A stretch of 13,596 nucleotides of DNA from Candidatus Treponema excrementipullorum (GTDB lineage Bacteria; Spirochaetota; Spirochaetia; Treponematales; Treponemataceae). Numbering within the stretch: position 1 is the stretch's first letter; each line of letters starts with the position of its first letter. Below the pieces are notes generated by a model, which did not search any database, was not told the DNA's origin, and worked only from the letters and a program-made list of their open reading frames with translations. Positions 1-6,820 of this stretch are shown here, piece after piece. The translations under genes and the position numbers were made by a program. The stretch spans positions 1 through 13,596 of the forward strand of contig JAHLFV010000161.1 of the NCBI GenBank assembly GCA_018883625.1, in the 5' to 3' direction.

Positions 1-787
1 ATTCCAATCTATCCTGTACTTCCTGCACTTGCATACCTATAGAAAAACATCCCAACAACCGTAAAATCACATCGGCATGAGTTTCGGCATAGTTTTTTCT
101 TTCTTCTACAATCAAAGCCAAAGCGGCAGTAGCTTCCTCCGCTTCGTTTTTAAGACCTGTCAAAACCTCATCGGGAATACCTTTAAAATCCTTTGCTATC
201 TCTAAGGGTACAAAACCGTAACGTTTTAACTCTGAGTCTAAAGCAAAACGTCCTTTTTTAGAGGTTGCGGCCAAAATTCTGGATTTATCTTCTCCTAAAG
301 GAACGATTACTCCCCGACCTCTTAGATTAAAAATCAAATCGTCTACTACGGCAGGATCTATTTTACCGATTCTTAAACTTAAAAAAGACAAGTGATCCAA
401 TTCTGTGTAAGGAACTTTTAAGTTTGCAAAGGCTAAAGCTTCCGAATAGGCATCATTGACCTTTTTGGCGTTTTCGGAACTCTCCAACTCTTTACGTTTC
501 AACTCTTCTACTGCATAGAGAATAGAACCGGCTGTAGAAAAATCTTCTTCTGTAGGTAATTTAGAGTCCTCTCTGTAGTCCTCTAAATCCTGTATTCCTA
601 AATATCCTCGGGCGAGTTGAAGTTTTTCAAACAAATCTTTGGAAGGAGTGGTACCGGAAGTGGGAGTTTCTCCCAAGCGACTTTGGAATTCAAAGTTTTT
701 CTTTTTACCGATAAATTCCAAAACACGACTGATATCTTCTTTCAGTACCATTAACTCTACAAGTCTCATTTGTGTAGTTCGCGCCAT
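1..787 (-). CDS. ntpI: V/A-type ATPase subunit I, N-terminal part (cut by window edge)
   Basis: Open frame of 262 codons read leftwards from an ATG at 787 and still open at base 1, so only the N-terminal part is present; full-length family members are about 600-700 residues. It begins MARTTQMRLVELMV and continues as a mostly soluble, charged, helix-rich segment with Leu/Glu/Lys-rich stretches. This is what the cytoplasmic arm of subunit I looks like; the membrane half that lines the ion path would lie beyond the edge. A good SD (AGGAG, 7 nt before ATG) fixes the start. It follows subunit C by 19 nt in the same operon, the usual company of this subunit. The assignment rests on position, the N-terminal style (a short basic start followed by a helical arm) and length so far. 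I see no catalytic motif, so the family call is partly contextual. Confidence 0.75.
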   Translation of the reverse strand, partial: MARTTQMRLVELMVLKEDISRVLEFIGKKKNFEFQSRLGETPTSGTTPSKDLFEKLQLARGYLGIQDLEDYREDSKLPTEEDFSTAGSILYAVEELKRKELESSENAKKVNDAYSEALAFANLKVPYTELDHLSFLSLRIGKIDPAVVDDLIFNLRGRGVIVPLGEDKSRILAATSKKGRFALDSELKRYGFVPLEIAKDFKGIPDEVLTGLKNEAEEATAALALIVEERKNYAETHADVILRLLGCFSIGMQVQEVQDRLE

Positions 788-806
788 TTCCTATCTCCTA
801 GCCTTA

Positions 807-1847
807 TTATGACACAATCCCGGCAAAATCTTTGGCCTGCTCTTTTGAAACTTCAAGGCGCAAACCTTCTGCCGCTGTTCTGATACAATCCAATTCATAT
901 TGCTTGATTTTAAACCAGCAAAAAAGCACGTGAGGGGTAAAAGGATACCGGTGAAACTGTCGCAGTGCCTTTTTCTGAATGGCAACCTTGGCTGCTTGTT
1001 GAATCCATCGGGGATCGACATTCCATACCACCCCTTCTTCGTTAGGATTTAACAATGAAGCGTACTTCCACGTGCTCCACTCTGCATAAGAATCTGTAGG
1101 CAGAGAAAGAATCTTTACCGCGGGGCCCGCCAGGGGGTCTTTTTTAATTTCCCGCAGATTCTCTAAAGGTTTAACCGTTACCAAGCTGGGATAAATCTCT
1201 TCCGCATCCATGTGGTAGTACACCCGCAAACGAAGAGCCCACACGATATTGTACATGACTATTTCTTCTTGCAGTAAATCCAATACCGGCTGGCGGGCCC
1301 CGCCTTTAAGGTGCAGTGCGCTGTCCCACAATTCTCTGATATGCTGTAAGTCTAACTTTGTATCCAGTTCCTGCTGCTTACTAAAATCCGGCACATCGTT
1401 ATACCATTCTACAGTGGAACCGGAAGTTATCAGTTTTAAGTCGGGCCAAGCTTCATAATTCAACATACTGTACCGACCGATTTTTGCCAAATGGGGCAAC
1501 TCTGGAATTTCTCCGGTAAGATTAGCGGTACACAGAGAAGCCCCGATATCTTTAAGGTTATCGTAATCGTAAAATCGCAACAGATTAACCAAAAGAGACT
1601 GAGGCCGACTGTAGTTATTCAAAAGAGATATATAATCATTTAAAAAAGCGGCTTCTGCTTCTTGCTCTATTTTCTCCGCCAATAGCATCTCAGGAATAAC
1701 AGGCACTTCTGTTTGAAACACTAAAGACCATAATTCATGAAGAGAATTTACAGCAAAAAGGCTGGCAGCCCGAGGGCCTACAAAACTTTTTGCCAGCATT
1801 CCGCTTGCTTTTGCATATACAAAAGCATCTGCTGATGAACGATCCAT
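807..1847 (-). CDS. ntpC: V/A-type ATPase subunit C (AC39/d-like)
   Basis: Protein of 346 residues, the usual size for subunit C, the socket that joins the central rotor stalk to the membrane ring in V/A-type ATPases. The N-terminus (MDRSSADAFVYAKASGML) matches the family pattern of an early Tyr-Ala-x-Ala segment followed by helices. The rest is helical with many Trp, Tyr and Leu residues, no membrane segment and no nucleotide-binding motif. The frame stays open upstream to 1937, but that extension would overlap the stalk-subunit gene by 77 nt and encodes an unlike, Trp/Leu-rich peptide. I therefore chose the ATG at 1847, 13 nt after the stop of the upstream gene, although only a weak GGTG precedes it and translational coupling is likely. 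Gene order stalk subunit - C - I supports the call. Confidence 0.85.
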   Translation of the reverse strand: MDRSSADAFVYAKASGMLAKSFVGPRAASLFAVNSLHELWSLVFQTEVPVIPEMLLAEKIEQEAEAAFLNDYISLLNNYSRPQSLLVNLLRFYDYDNLKDIGASLCTANLTGEIPELPHLAKIGRYSMLNYEAWPDLKLITSGSTVEWYNDVPDFSKQQELDTKLDLQHIRELWDSALHLKGGARQPVLDLLQEEIVMYNIVWALRLRVYYHMDAEEIYPSLVTVKPLENLREIKKDPLAGPAVKILSLPTDSYAEWSTWKYASLLNPNEEGVVWNVDPRWIQQAAKVAIQKKALRQFHRYPFTPHVLFCWFKIKQYELDCIRTAAEGLRLEVSKEQAKDFAGIVS

Positions 1848-1860
1848 AACAACACCAAAA

Positions 1861-2166
1861 TCAGTTAGAGAATAAAAGCTTGTCCAACAAAGCGTTAAAA
1901 GCAACTGTATCTGTCGCTGTACAGTCCACGGAATCACAATACTTCTTCATTACCGTATCGTGACCATTTTCCACAGCAGTGGCTTCTTCCTTATACTTAT
2001 TTTCCAACTCTGCAATCATGGATTCATATTGCTCTTTGTACATGGCATCGGCTTTAGCTTTAGCCTCTGTAATACGTCTATCAGCTTCCGTTTGGGTATC
2101 AAGTAACAGTTCTGCTGCCTGATGCTCTATATCGATAAGATGACCGATTACGTCAGTTTCTGTCAT
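1861..2166 (-). CDS. Small coiled-coil V/A-type ATPase stalk subunit (G/H-like)
   Basis: Protein of 101 residues with an almost uninterrupted amphipathic helix over about residues 5-70. It is rich in Ala, Glu, Lys and Gln (for example EAKAKADAMYKEQYESM), as expected of the thin peripheral-stalk subunit (G in Thermus, H in archaea) that pairs with subunit E. The tail (about 75-101) is less charged and has two Cys. There is no signal peptide or membrane segment. The start is clear: ATG at 2166 behind a near-perfect SD (AGGAGGT). It lies directly upstream of subunit C and 30 nt downstream of the ptsN-like gene. Coiled coils resemble each other, so the assignment depends mainly on operon position and size. 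Confidence 0.7.
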   Translation of the reverse strand: MTETDVIGHLIDIEHQAAELLLDTQTEADRRITEAKAKADAMYKEQYESMIAELENKYKEEATAVENGHDTVMKKYCDSVDCTATDTVAFNALLDKLLFSN

Positions 2167-2196
2167 TTTTACCTCCTATAGGCGACGCTGTAAGTT

Positions 2197-2670
2197 CTAT
2201 GCTGTTACTACTATTGTTTCTTCAAACTGTATTAATGCGTCGTAAATATCTTGAGCTGTAGTTTTTGATGCGATAGTTTCCATAAATCCCGGCAATTCCA
2301 AGACTTGAGCCAATCGCTTAATTATCTGTAAATGATATTCGCAGTCCTGAGGACCGGATATCAGCATAAAAATAAGATGAACGGGTGCTTTATCCAAAGA
2401 ATCAAAATCGACACCTTCTCGGGAAATACCGATCACACCTCTAACGCCGGAAAAACCAGAAGTCATACCATGAGGAACAGCCACTCCGTGACCTATTCCG
2501 GTACTCAGTTTAGACTCTCGTTCTAAAATAGCTTCCAGTATAACGCTTCTATTCAGAGATGGATCAAGAGTGATAAACTCCTCCACCATTTCTTCCAGCA
2601 CTTCATCTTTTTCAGTACTTTCCAAATGTGTATTTATACCTTTAGGACTGAAAACCTGACCCAAAATCAT
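2197..2670 (-). CDS. ptsN: PtsN-like phosphotransferase EIIA domain protein
   Basis: Protein of 157 residues forming a single EIIA(fructose/nitrogen) domain. The phosphorylation site lies in GIGHGVAVPHGM, with His67 as the expected phospho-acceptor. The upstream pattern (ILERE about 48-52) and the downstream HLIFMLISGP strand also fit the fold. No EIIB or EIIC domain and no HPr domain is attached, so this is probably a regulatory EIIA, not a sugar permease component. I start at the ATG at 2670 because GAGG lies 7 nt upstream; the GTG at 2676, two codons earlier, would sit only 1 nt from that SD. It is 17 nt after secG and 30 nt before the ATPase stalk gene, so it is co-transcribed with both. 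One possibility is that a phosphorelay signal is coupled to ATPase or secretion gene expression, but nothing in the sequence shows that. Confidence 0.9.
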   Translation of the reverse strand: MILGQVFSPKGINTHLESTEKDEVLEEMVEEFITLDPSLNRSVILEAILERESKLSTGIGHGVAVPHGMTSGFSGVRGVIGISREGVDFDSLDKAPVHLIFMLISGPQDCEYHLQIIKRLAQVLELPGFMETIASKTTAQDIYDALIQFEETIVVTA

Positions 2671-2687
2671 AGGCACACCTCAAAAGC

Positions 2688-3053
2688 TTACTCGTTAACA
2701 GATGTATCTGATGACAACTCTGCAGGAGCAGGTTCTTCTGTTGCTGTATCTTCATACCAAGCGCCACCGGTTGTTGTGGTTGCTGACTGTTCTGCAGCAC
2801 CATCCAAAGACCGAACAGTGGGAGCTCTGTTGATAAATGCCAATACAAATGTTGCTATAAAAAACAGTGCAACAAGGACATAGGTTGTCTTTGTCAACAC
2901 AGTACCGGAGCGGGAACCGAATGCCTGAGATCCGCTACCTCCGAAAAGTCCGCCTAATCCGCCACCTTCTTCATTCTGAAGAAGAACTACACCGATAACC
3001 AAAAGACAAATAATTACAAATGCAACTAATAGGATAATTCCGATAACACCCAT
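2688..3053 (-). CDS. secG: Preprotein translocase subunit SecG
   Basis: Protein of 121 residues with the SecG layout. A first membrane helix covers about residues 3-25. It is followed by a Gln-Asn-Glu and Gly-rich cytoplasmic loop (GGGLGGLFGGSGSQAFG, about 30-46) and a second helix at about 54-73 introduced by the typical LTKTTYVLVALFF. After residue 75 there is a soluble Ala/Thr/Glu-rich tail of about 45 residues that many SecG proteins lack or have shorter; similar low-complexity tails are common in the family. SecG sits beside SecY in the inner membrane and assists SecA-driven protein export. Start: ATG at 3053 with GGAG 9 nt upstream. It is the first gene of a unit that continues into ptsN and the V-ATPase genes, with its own promoter in the gap after tpiA. 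Confidence 0.95.
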   Translation of the reverse strand: MGVIGIILLVAFVIICLLVIGVVLLQNEEGGGLGGLFGGSGSQAFGSRSGTVLTKTTYVLVALFFIATFVLAFINRAPTVRSLDGAAEQSATTTTGGAWYEDTATEEPAPAELSSDTSVNE

Positions 3054-3088
3054 TACTTTCTACTCCAATCTATAAAATACAACACCCC

Positions 3089-3117
3089 ATAATACTCAAA
3101 AGTTTTTTTTTTGGCAA
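3089..3117 (-). promoter_or_regulatory. Sigma-70-type promoter for secG-ptsN-ATPase unit
   Basis: On the minus strand, -35 TTGCCA (3117-3112) and -10 TATTAT (3094-3089) are separated by 17 bp; each matches the consensus at five of six positions. Transcription would start near 3082, leaving a leader of about 28 nt that contains the secG SD. Most of the spacer is an A10 homopolymer that begins with the last base of the -35 box, so slippage would change the spacing. Confidence 0.65.
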
Positions 3118-3180
3118 TAACTTTCTAAAAAAAGCTTTTCTTCACCTGTTTTTTTAACCAATTTTACATATTGTATTTAT

Positions 3181-3215
3181 AAAAAGAGGCAAACTCCTTA
3201 CAAAGAAGCTTGCCT
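3181..3215 (-). terminator. Intrinsic terminator after tpiA
   Basis: Read on the minus strand, an 11-bp stem (AGGCAAGCTTC pairing with GGAGTTTGCCT, two G-U wobbles) encloses a 7-nt loop (TTTGTAA) and is followed at once by CTTTTTAT. It lies about 50 nt past the tpiA stop and upstream of the secG promoter, so it should separate tpiA from the secG unit. Confidence 0.75.
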
Positions 3216-3228
3216 TCCACTTGCTACA

Positions 3229-3263
3229 ATAGTTGTCTATGCTTTACAACCAAAGACAACTAT
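3229..3263 (-). other. Perfect 10-bp stem-loop overlapping the tpiA stop codon
   Basis: ATAGTTGTCT and AGACAACTAT form a perfect inverted repeat around a 15-nt loop. One arm starts inside the tpiA stop codon. It has no T-run after it, so it is not a terminator by itself; it may protect the 3' end of the tpiA mRNA before the real terminator 14 nt further on. Confidence 0.55.
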
Positions 3264-4012
3264 TAGTATGTTTTACAGATAGGTTCAAAAGTTTCTACTT
3301 TAAGAGAAGCACCGCCAATAAGACCGCCGTCTACATCGGGCTGAGCCAACAATGCTGCAGCATTTTCTGCTTTCATGGATCCGCCGTACTGGATAATAGT
3401 AGCTTCGGCTACGTCTTTTCCGTACATATCGGCAAGGATGCCTCTGGTGAATTTATGGATAGCCTGTGCATCTTCCGGTGTAGCTGTTTTACCTGTTCCG
3501 ATAGCCCATACAGGTTCATAGGCAATCGTTACATGTTTCATCTGTTCAGCGGTAACACCTGCCAAACCTTTGCGAGTCTGTTCTTCGCAAACAGCTTCTG
3601 CCTTTCCGGCTTCTCGTTCTTCCAACAATTCTCCGATACAAAGAACAACATCAAGTCCTTCTGCCAAAGCCAACTTAACCTTTTTGTTGATCATTGCATC
3701 ATCTTCTTTGTAGATATGACGGCGTTCTGAGTGACCTAAAATTACTACCTGAACTCCCAAGTCTTTCAACATAAGTGCAGAAACTTCTCCGGTGTGAGCA
3801 CCTGAAAGTTCTGTGGACATATTCTGAGCCCCCAACAAAATATTAGAACCTTTAACAACCTGTGCTACAGCGTCCAAGTTCGTAAAAGAAGGGGCGATCA
3901 TGTACTTATTTTTACCATCTTTAAGAGCTTCTACAAGACCTTTAGCCAATTCAACGGCCTCGCCCTTAACCTTATTCATTTTCCAGTTACCAGCAATGTA
4001 ATACTGTCTCAT
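3263..4012 (-). CDS. tpiA: Triosephosphate isomerase
   Basis: Protein of 249 residues, the normal length for this TIM-barrel enzyme, which interconverts dihydroxyacetone phosphate and glyceraldehyde 3-phosphate in glycolysis in the cytoplasm. The catalytic residues are in place: Lys11 in GNWKMN, His94 in LGHSERR, and Glu166 in the signature AYEPVWAIGTG (164-174). The phosphate-binding GGSMKAENA (210-218) and GGASL (233-237) loops are also present. Start: ATG at 4012 preceded by AAGGAG. It is transcribed from its own promoter (4065-4037) and closed by a hairpin-plus-T-run, so it appears monocistronic although it sits beside secG. It is divergent from the hydrogenase-EAL fusion gene, with 142 bp between the two starts. 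Confidence 0.98.
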   Translation of the reverse strand: MRQYYIAGNWKMNKVKGEAVELAKGLVEALKDGKNKYMIAPSFTNLDAVAQVVKGSNILLGAQNMSTELSGAHTGEVSALMLKDLGVQVVILGHSERRHIYKEDDAMINKKVKLALAEGLDVVLCIGELLEEREAGKAEAVCEEQTRKGLAGVTAEQMKHVTIAYEPVWAIGTGKTATPEDAQAIHKFTRGILADMYGKDVAEATIIQYGGSMKAENAAALLAQPDVDGGLIGGASLKVETFEPICKTY

Positions 4013-4036
4013 ACGGCAATCTCCTTATTAAAAAAC

Positions 4037-4065
4037 ATTATAACTTTTTGTGGTAGTCGTGACAA
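4037..4065 (-). promoter_or_regulatory. Sigma-70-type promoter for tpiA
   Basis: Minus-strand -35 TTGTCA (4065-4060) and consensus -10 TATAAT (4042-4037) with a 17-bp spacer. The predicted start is near 4030, giving a short leader with the AAGGAG SD. It is back-to-back with the promoter of the plus-strand fusion gene; the two -35 boxes are only 28 bp apart. Confidence 0.8.
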
Positions 4066-4093
4066 GCAGAGAGAAAGGTTCAACAATAAAATA

Positions 4094-4122
4094 TTGACAT
4101 TGTACCATATAACATGTACCAT
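4094..4122 (+). promoter_or_regulatory. Promoter for the hydrogenase-EAL fusion gene
   Basis: Consensus -35 TTGACA (4094-4099), 17-bp spacer and -10 TACCAT (4117-4122; four of six matches). The predicted start near 4129 leaves a leader of about 26 nt. The weak -10 coincides with a copy of the TACCATA repeat, which suggests regulated rather than constitutive use. Confidence 0.6.
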
Positions 4123-4146
4123 ACACTCATTCCACTTATTATGGTA
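4103..4146. repeat. Three TACCATA elements in the fusion-gene promoter
   Basis: TGTACCATA occurs twice as a direct repeat 14 bp apart (4101-4109 and 4115-4123). A third copy of its core is inverted as TATGGTA at 4140-4146, next to the start codon where an SD would normally be. The second copy covers the -10 box. This looks like a binding site for a regulator of this gene, but no regulator gene is adjacent, so that is inference. Confidence 0.5.
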
Positions 4147-4154
4147 GAAAATAT

Positions 4155-6758
4155 ATGCCACAATCAGAAAAAAAAGTTGTTTATACGAATCAGCAGTGTG
4201 TCGGTTGCAATCGATGTATCACTGGATGTCCTAGTCTAGGGGCGAATTACGCCACTGTCAGAAACGGAACTTTCCAAGTACTTGTTAATAACACTTTTTG
4301 CGTTCAGTGCGGAAAGTGCAAACAGGAATGTTCTCATAGCATTCGACAGTATACTGATGACACCACAGCCTTTTTTGATGCGCTGAAAAACAACAAAAAG
4401 CTTGCCCTGATTGTTTCTCCTGCCTTATATACCGTGTACCCTGAGGAAACTCCCGGAATTTTGGGATACTTAAAATCCTTGGGAGTAACCTGCATATATG
4501 ACGGAGCCATAGGCGGTGATATTTCTGCCTTGGCTCATATACAATACATGTATGAACACCCCACAGAGGGAAGAATTTCTTCTACCTGTTCGGCTTTGAC
4601 CAATTATGTAGAAAAACACAAGCCGGAGCTAATTCCTACCCTTGCTCCCGTTCAAATACCGGCAGTTTGTCTTGCTTTGTACATGAGAGACTACGTAGGT
4701 ATCCAGAAAGAGATAGCCTATATCAGTCCCTGTATTGCCGAAATCGGAATTACTGAAAACTTTGAAACAAAATCTGCCATTCGTTATGTGATAACAATAG
4801 AACATTTACTTGAGTATCTCAAAGATACTGATACGGCTTCTTACTCGGCTGATTTTGACAAACACAGTCAGGATTTAGGATATTTGTTATCCAATGCAGG
4901 GGGACTAAAAGAGGTTGTAGAACATTATTCTGCTACTCAGGAGACCATCCTTCCCTTTTCTGATTTGAAATCTTTGGGCGAAGGACCGGAATCTGTTTCT
5001 ACAGCTTTATTATCCAGTGAAAACAGTTTTTTTGTTGAATTTATGCAATGTGAGCACGGCTGTCTGACAGGAACAGGTTTACAAGACAAAACTATTACAA
5101 CAAAAAATATTCTGTTAACCTATAACCGTACCCGAAATGTAAAGATTGCCGATTTTAAGAACAGGCGGTTTTCCAATCCTCAAGAGGCTATAAATCAAGC
5201 TATAAAACACTTATCTGTTTCGGGAAAAGAATTACAATTACACGACTTTTATCGAAAATTTACTGCCATCGGTGTGTCAGAAAAGGAAATAACCCCGGAA
5301 GAACTGGAAAAGGCATATCTCTCCATGGGGAAAAACACTCCTCAATCAAGAAGGATTGACTGCCGACACTGTGGATACGGTTCCTGTGCTTTAATGGCAG
5401 AAGCTATTGCCAAAGGATATAATGTACCTGATAATTGTGGCAGTTACAAAAAACAAAAGGCACTGAAAATATACACAACAGATGTTTCTACAGGACTGCC
5501 TAACAAGCTGAGCATGTTTGAAACAGGCAATCAACTTATAACAGACAAAACCTTTACCGACTATACCTACGTCCTTATACAAACCAGAAATTTGTTTCTC
5601 TACAATGAGTGGTTTGGCTACGAAAGAACAAATATTGTGTTGCGGGAATTCGGAGAAATAGCTACTCACTACTTGGAAAAAGAAGAAAAACTTTTCTTTG
5701 TTGAAAGCGGTAAATTTGTTTTGTTCCTCAATAAAGCCCATGTCAAATATTTGGTATTTTTATTAAATCACCTTATGTTGCCCAGTCTTTCCAATCAGGG
5801 AGATTTTACCCTGCATTTTTCTGTTCGGGCAGGGATTTACGAACCGACGGGAGCTGAAAAAGATTTTTCCGATATATTGCAGTGTCTCTATGCTACCATG
5901 ATGCAAGATCCTAACTCTGATGTAGTATATTACAATCAGGATATAGCGGATAAGACGACTACCCAACTAATGTACGTGCAACAGGTGCCGCAGGCTATTG
6001 CCGACAAAGAGTTTTTTGTTGTATATCAGCCGAAGGTAAATCAATGCACCAATACGTTAGAGGGGGCGGAAGCTCTTATTCGGTGGAGGCGCAATGGTGT
6101 CATCGTATCTCCTGATAATTTTATTCCCATTTGTGAATCTACCGGTATTATTCAACAGATAGACTTTTATGTTTTGAATCAAGTATGCAGTGCCATTGAT
6201 TCTTGGTTGTCGCAAGGATTGGAGCCGGTTAAAGTGTCTGTTAATTTTTCCAAGCAACATTTTTCTCACTTTGACGTGGCAAAACGTATACGCAACATAG
6301 TCGATAACTGGTATATTCCCCACGAACTTATTGAAATCGAATTTACGGAAACTGCTTACAACGAAGACAAAAACATGCTGGCAACTGCCATTTCCCAGTT
6401 AAAAAAAGATAACTTTTCTGTTTCCATTGACGACTTTGGTAGCGGTTATTCTTCTTTGAGTCTTTTGGAAAATTTGACCTTTGACGTTTTAAAGCTGGAT
6501 AAGTCTTTGATAGACACGTTGTTACAAAATGCCCAATCGCAAATTGTAGTAACAAATATTGTAAAAATGGCAAAAGACTTGCAGATGAAAACCGTTGCGG
6601 AAGGTGTTGAAACTCAAGAGACGGCTACGTTGCTTAAAGATTTAAACTGCGATATGATCCAAGGCTATTTTTACGATAAACCTTTAGAGCAAGAAGAGTT
6701 TGAAAAACGACTTAAAAATAAAACCTATACCGTTTCTGGAAAATCCCAGTCGGAATAA
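4155..6758 (+). CDS. [FeFe]-hydrogenase-like sensor fused to degenerate GGDEF and EAL c-di-GMP phosphodiesterase
   Basis: Protein of 867 residues, soluble, with five blocks. (1) Two [4Fe-4S] ferredoxin motifs: Cys15/18/21/25 and Cys49/52/55/59. (2) About 80-330, an [FeFe]-hydrogenase large-subunit C-terminal domain. Four cluster Cys are kept (Cys145, Cys193, Cys299, Cys303), but the CCP of motif 1 reads TCS, and motif 2 reads SPCIAE where hydrogenases have MPCxxK. (3) About 395-430, a four-Cys Fe-S domain (Cys403, 406, 411, 428). (4) About 440-600, a GGDEF-type domain that keeps the entry STGLPN but has ESGKF at the signature, so it is not a cyclase. (5) About 610-855, an EAL domain with Glu639, Asn697, Glu732, Asp759/760, Lys780, Glu816 and Gln836 all present, so it is probably an active phosphodiesterase. 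The layout of blocks 1-3 recalls sensory (HydS-type) hydrogenases. The inferred role is redox or H2 sensing that lowers c-di-GMP. No clear SD; the ATG at 4155 is the first in frame. Confidence 0.9.
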   Translation: MPQSEKKVVYTNQQCVGCNRCITGCPSLGANYATVRNGTFQVLVNNTFCVQCGKCKQECSHSIRQYTDDTTAFFDALKNNKKLALIVSPALYTVYPEETPGILGYLKSLGVTCIYDGAIGGDISALAHIQYMYEHPTEGRISSTCSALTNYVEKHKPELIPTLAPVQIPAVCLALYMRDYVGIQKEIAYISPCIAEIGITENFETKSAIRYVITIEHLLEYLKDTDTASYSADFDKHSQDLGYLLSNAGGLKEVVEHYSATQETILPFSDLKSLGEGPESVSTALLSSENSFFVEFMQCEHGCLTGTGLQDKTITTKNILLTYNRTRNVKIADFKNRRFSNPQEAINQAIKHLSVSGKELQLHDFYRKFTAIGVSEKEITPEELEKAYLSMGKNTPQSRRIDCRHCGYGSCALMAEAIAKGYNVPDNCGSYKKQKALKIYTTDVSTGLPNKLSMFETGNQLITDKTFTDYTYVLIQTRNLFLYNEWFGYERTNIVLREFGEIATHYLEKEEKLFFVESGKFVLFLNKAHVKYLVFLLNHLMLPSLSNQGDFTLHFSVRAGIYEPTGAEKDFSDILQCLYATMMQDPNSDVVYYNQDIADKTTTQLMYVQQVPQAIADKEFFVVYQPKVNQCTNTLEGAEALIRWRRNGVIVSPDNFIPICESTGIIQQIDFYVLNQVCSAIDSWLSQGLEPVKVSVNFSKQHFSHFDVAKRIRNIVDNWYIPHELIEIEFTETAYNEDKNMLATAISQLKKDNFSVSIDDFGSGYSSLSLLENLTFDVLKLDKSLIDTLLQNAQSQIVVTNIVKMAKDLQMKTVAEGVETQETATLLKDLNCDMIQGYFYDKPLEQEEFEKRLKNKTYTVSGKSQSE

Positions 6759-6774
6759 AGCGTACAGCTTTAAA

Positions 6775-6800
6775 CAAAAAAGCCCGGACACTGCCGGGCT
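6775..6800 (-). terminator. Intrinsic terminator of the lipoprotein gene, between convergent genes
   Basis: Perfect 7-bp GC-rich stem (AGCCCGG / CCGGGCT, 6781-6800) with a 6-nt loop. On the minus strand it is followed by TTTTTTGTTT, the classic arrangement, 20 nt past the lipoprotein stop. The same hairpin lies 22 nt after the stop of the plus-strand fusion gene but has no T-run in that direction, so it may only partly stop plus-strand transcription. Confidence 0.9.
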
Positions 6801-6820
6801 GGTACTAACGGTACACAGAA

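Noticed and set aside
1848..1937. N-terminal extension of V-ATPase subunit C
   Set aside because: It would overlap the stalk-subunit gene by 77 nt in another frame, and the extra peptide is unlike the family start; the ATG at 1847 fits the spacing and the N-terminal pattern.
3233..3730. 165-codon plus-strand frame
   Set aside because: It is fully antisense to tpiA, whose catalytic motifs are intact; Cys/Phe/Ser-rich composition is typical of a shadow frame.
4141..4155. ATG at 4141 as the start of the fusion protein
   Set aside because: It is in a different frame from the 867-residue protein and has no SD.
4155..6758. A working catalytic [FeFe]-hydrogenase
   Set aside because: Motif 1 lacks the proton-relay Cys and motif 2 lacks the conserved Lys and Met, and no partner subunit or maturase is nearby; a sensor role fits better.
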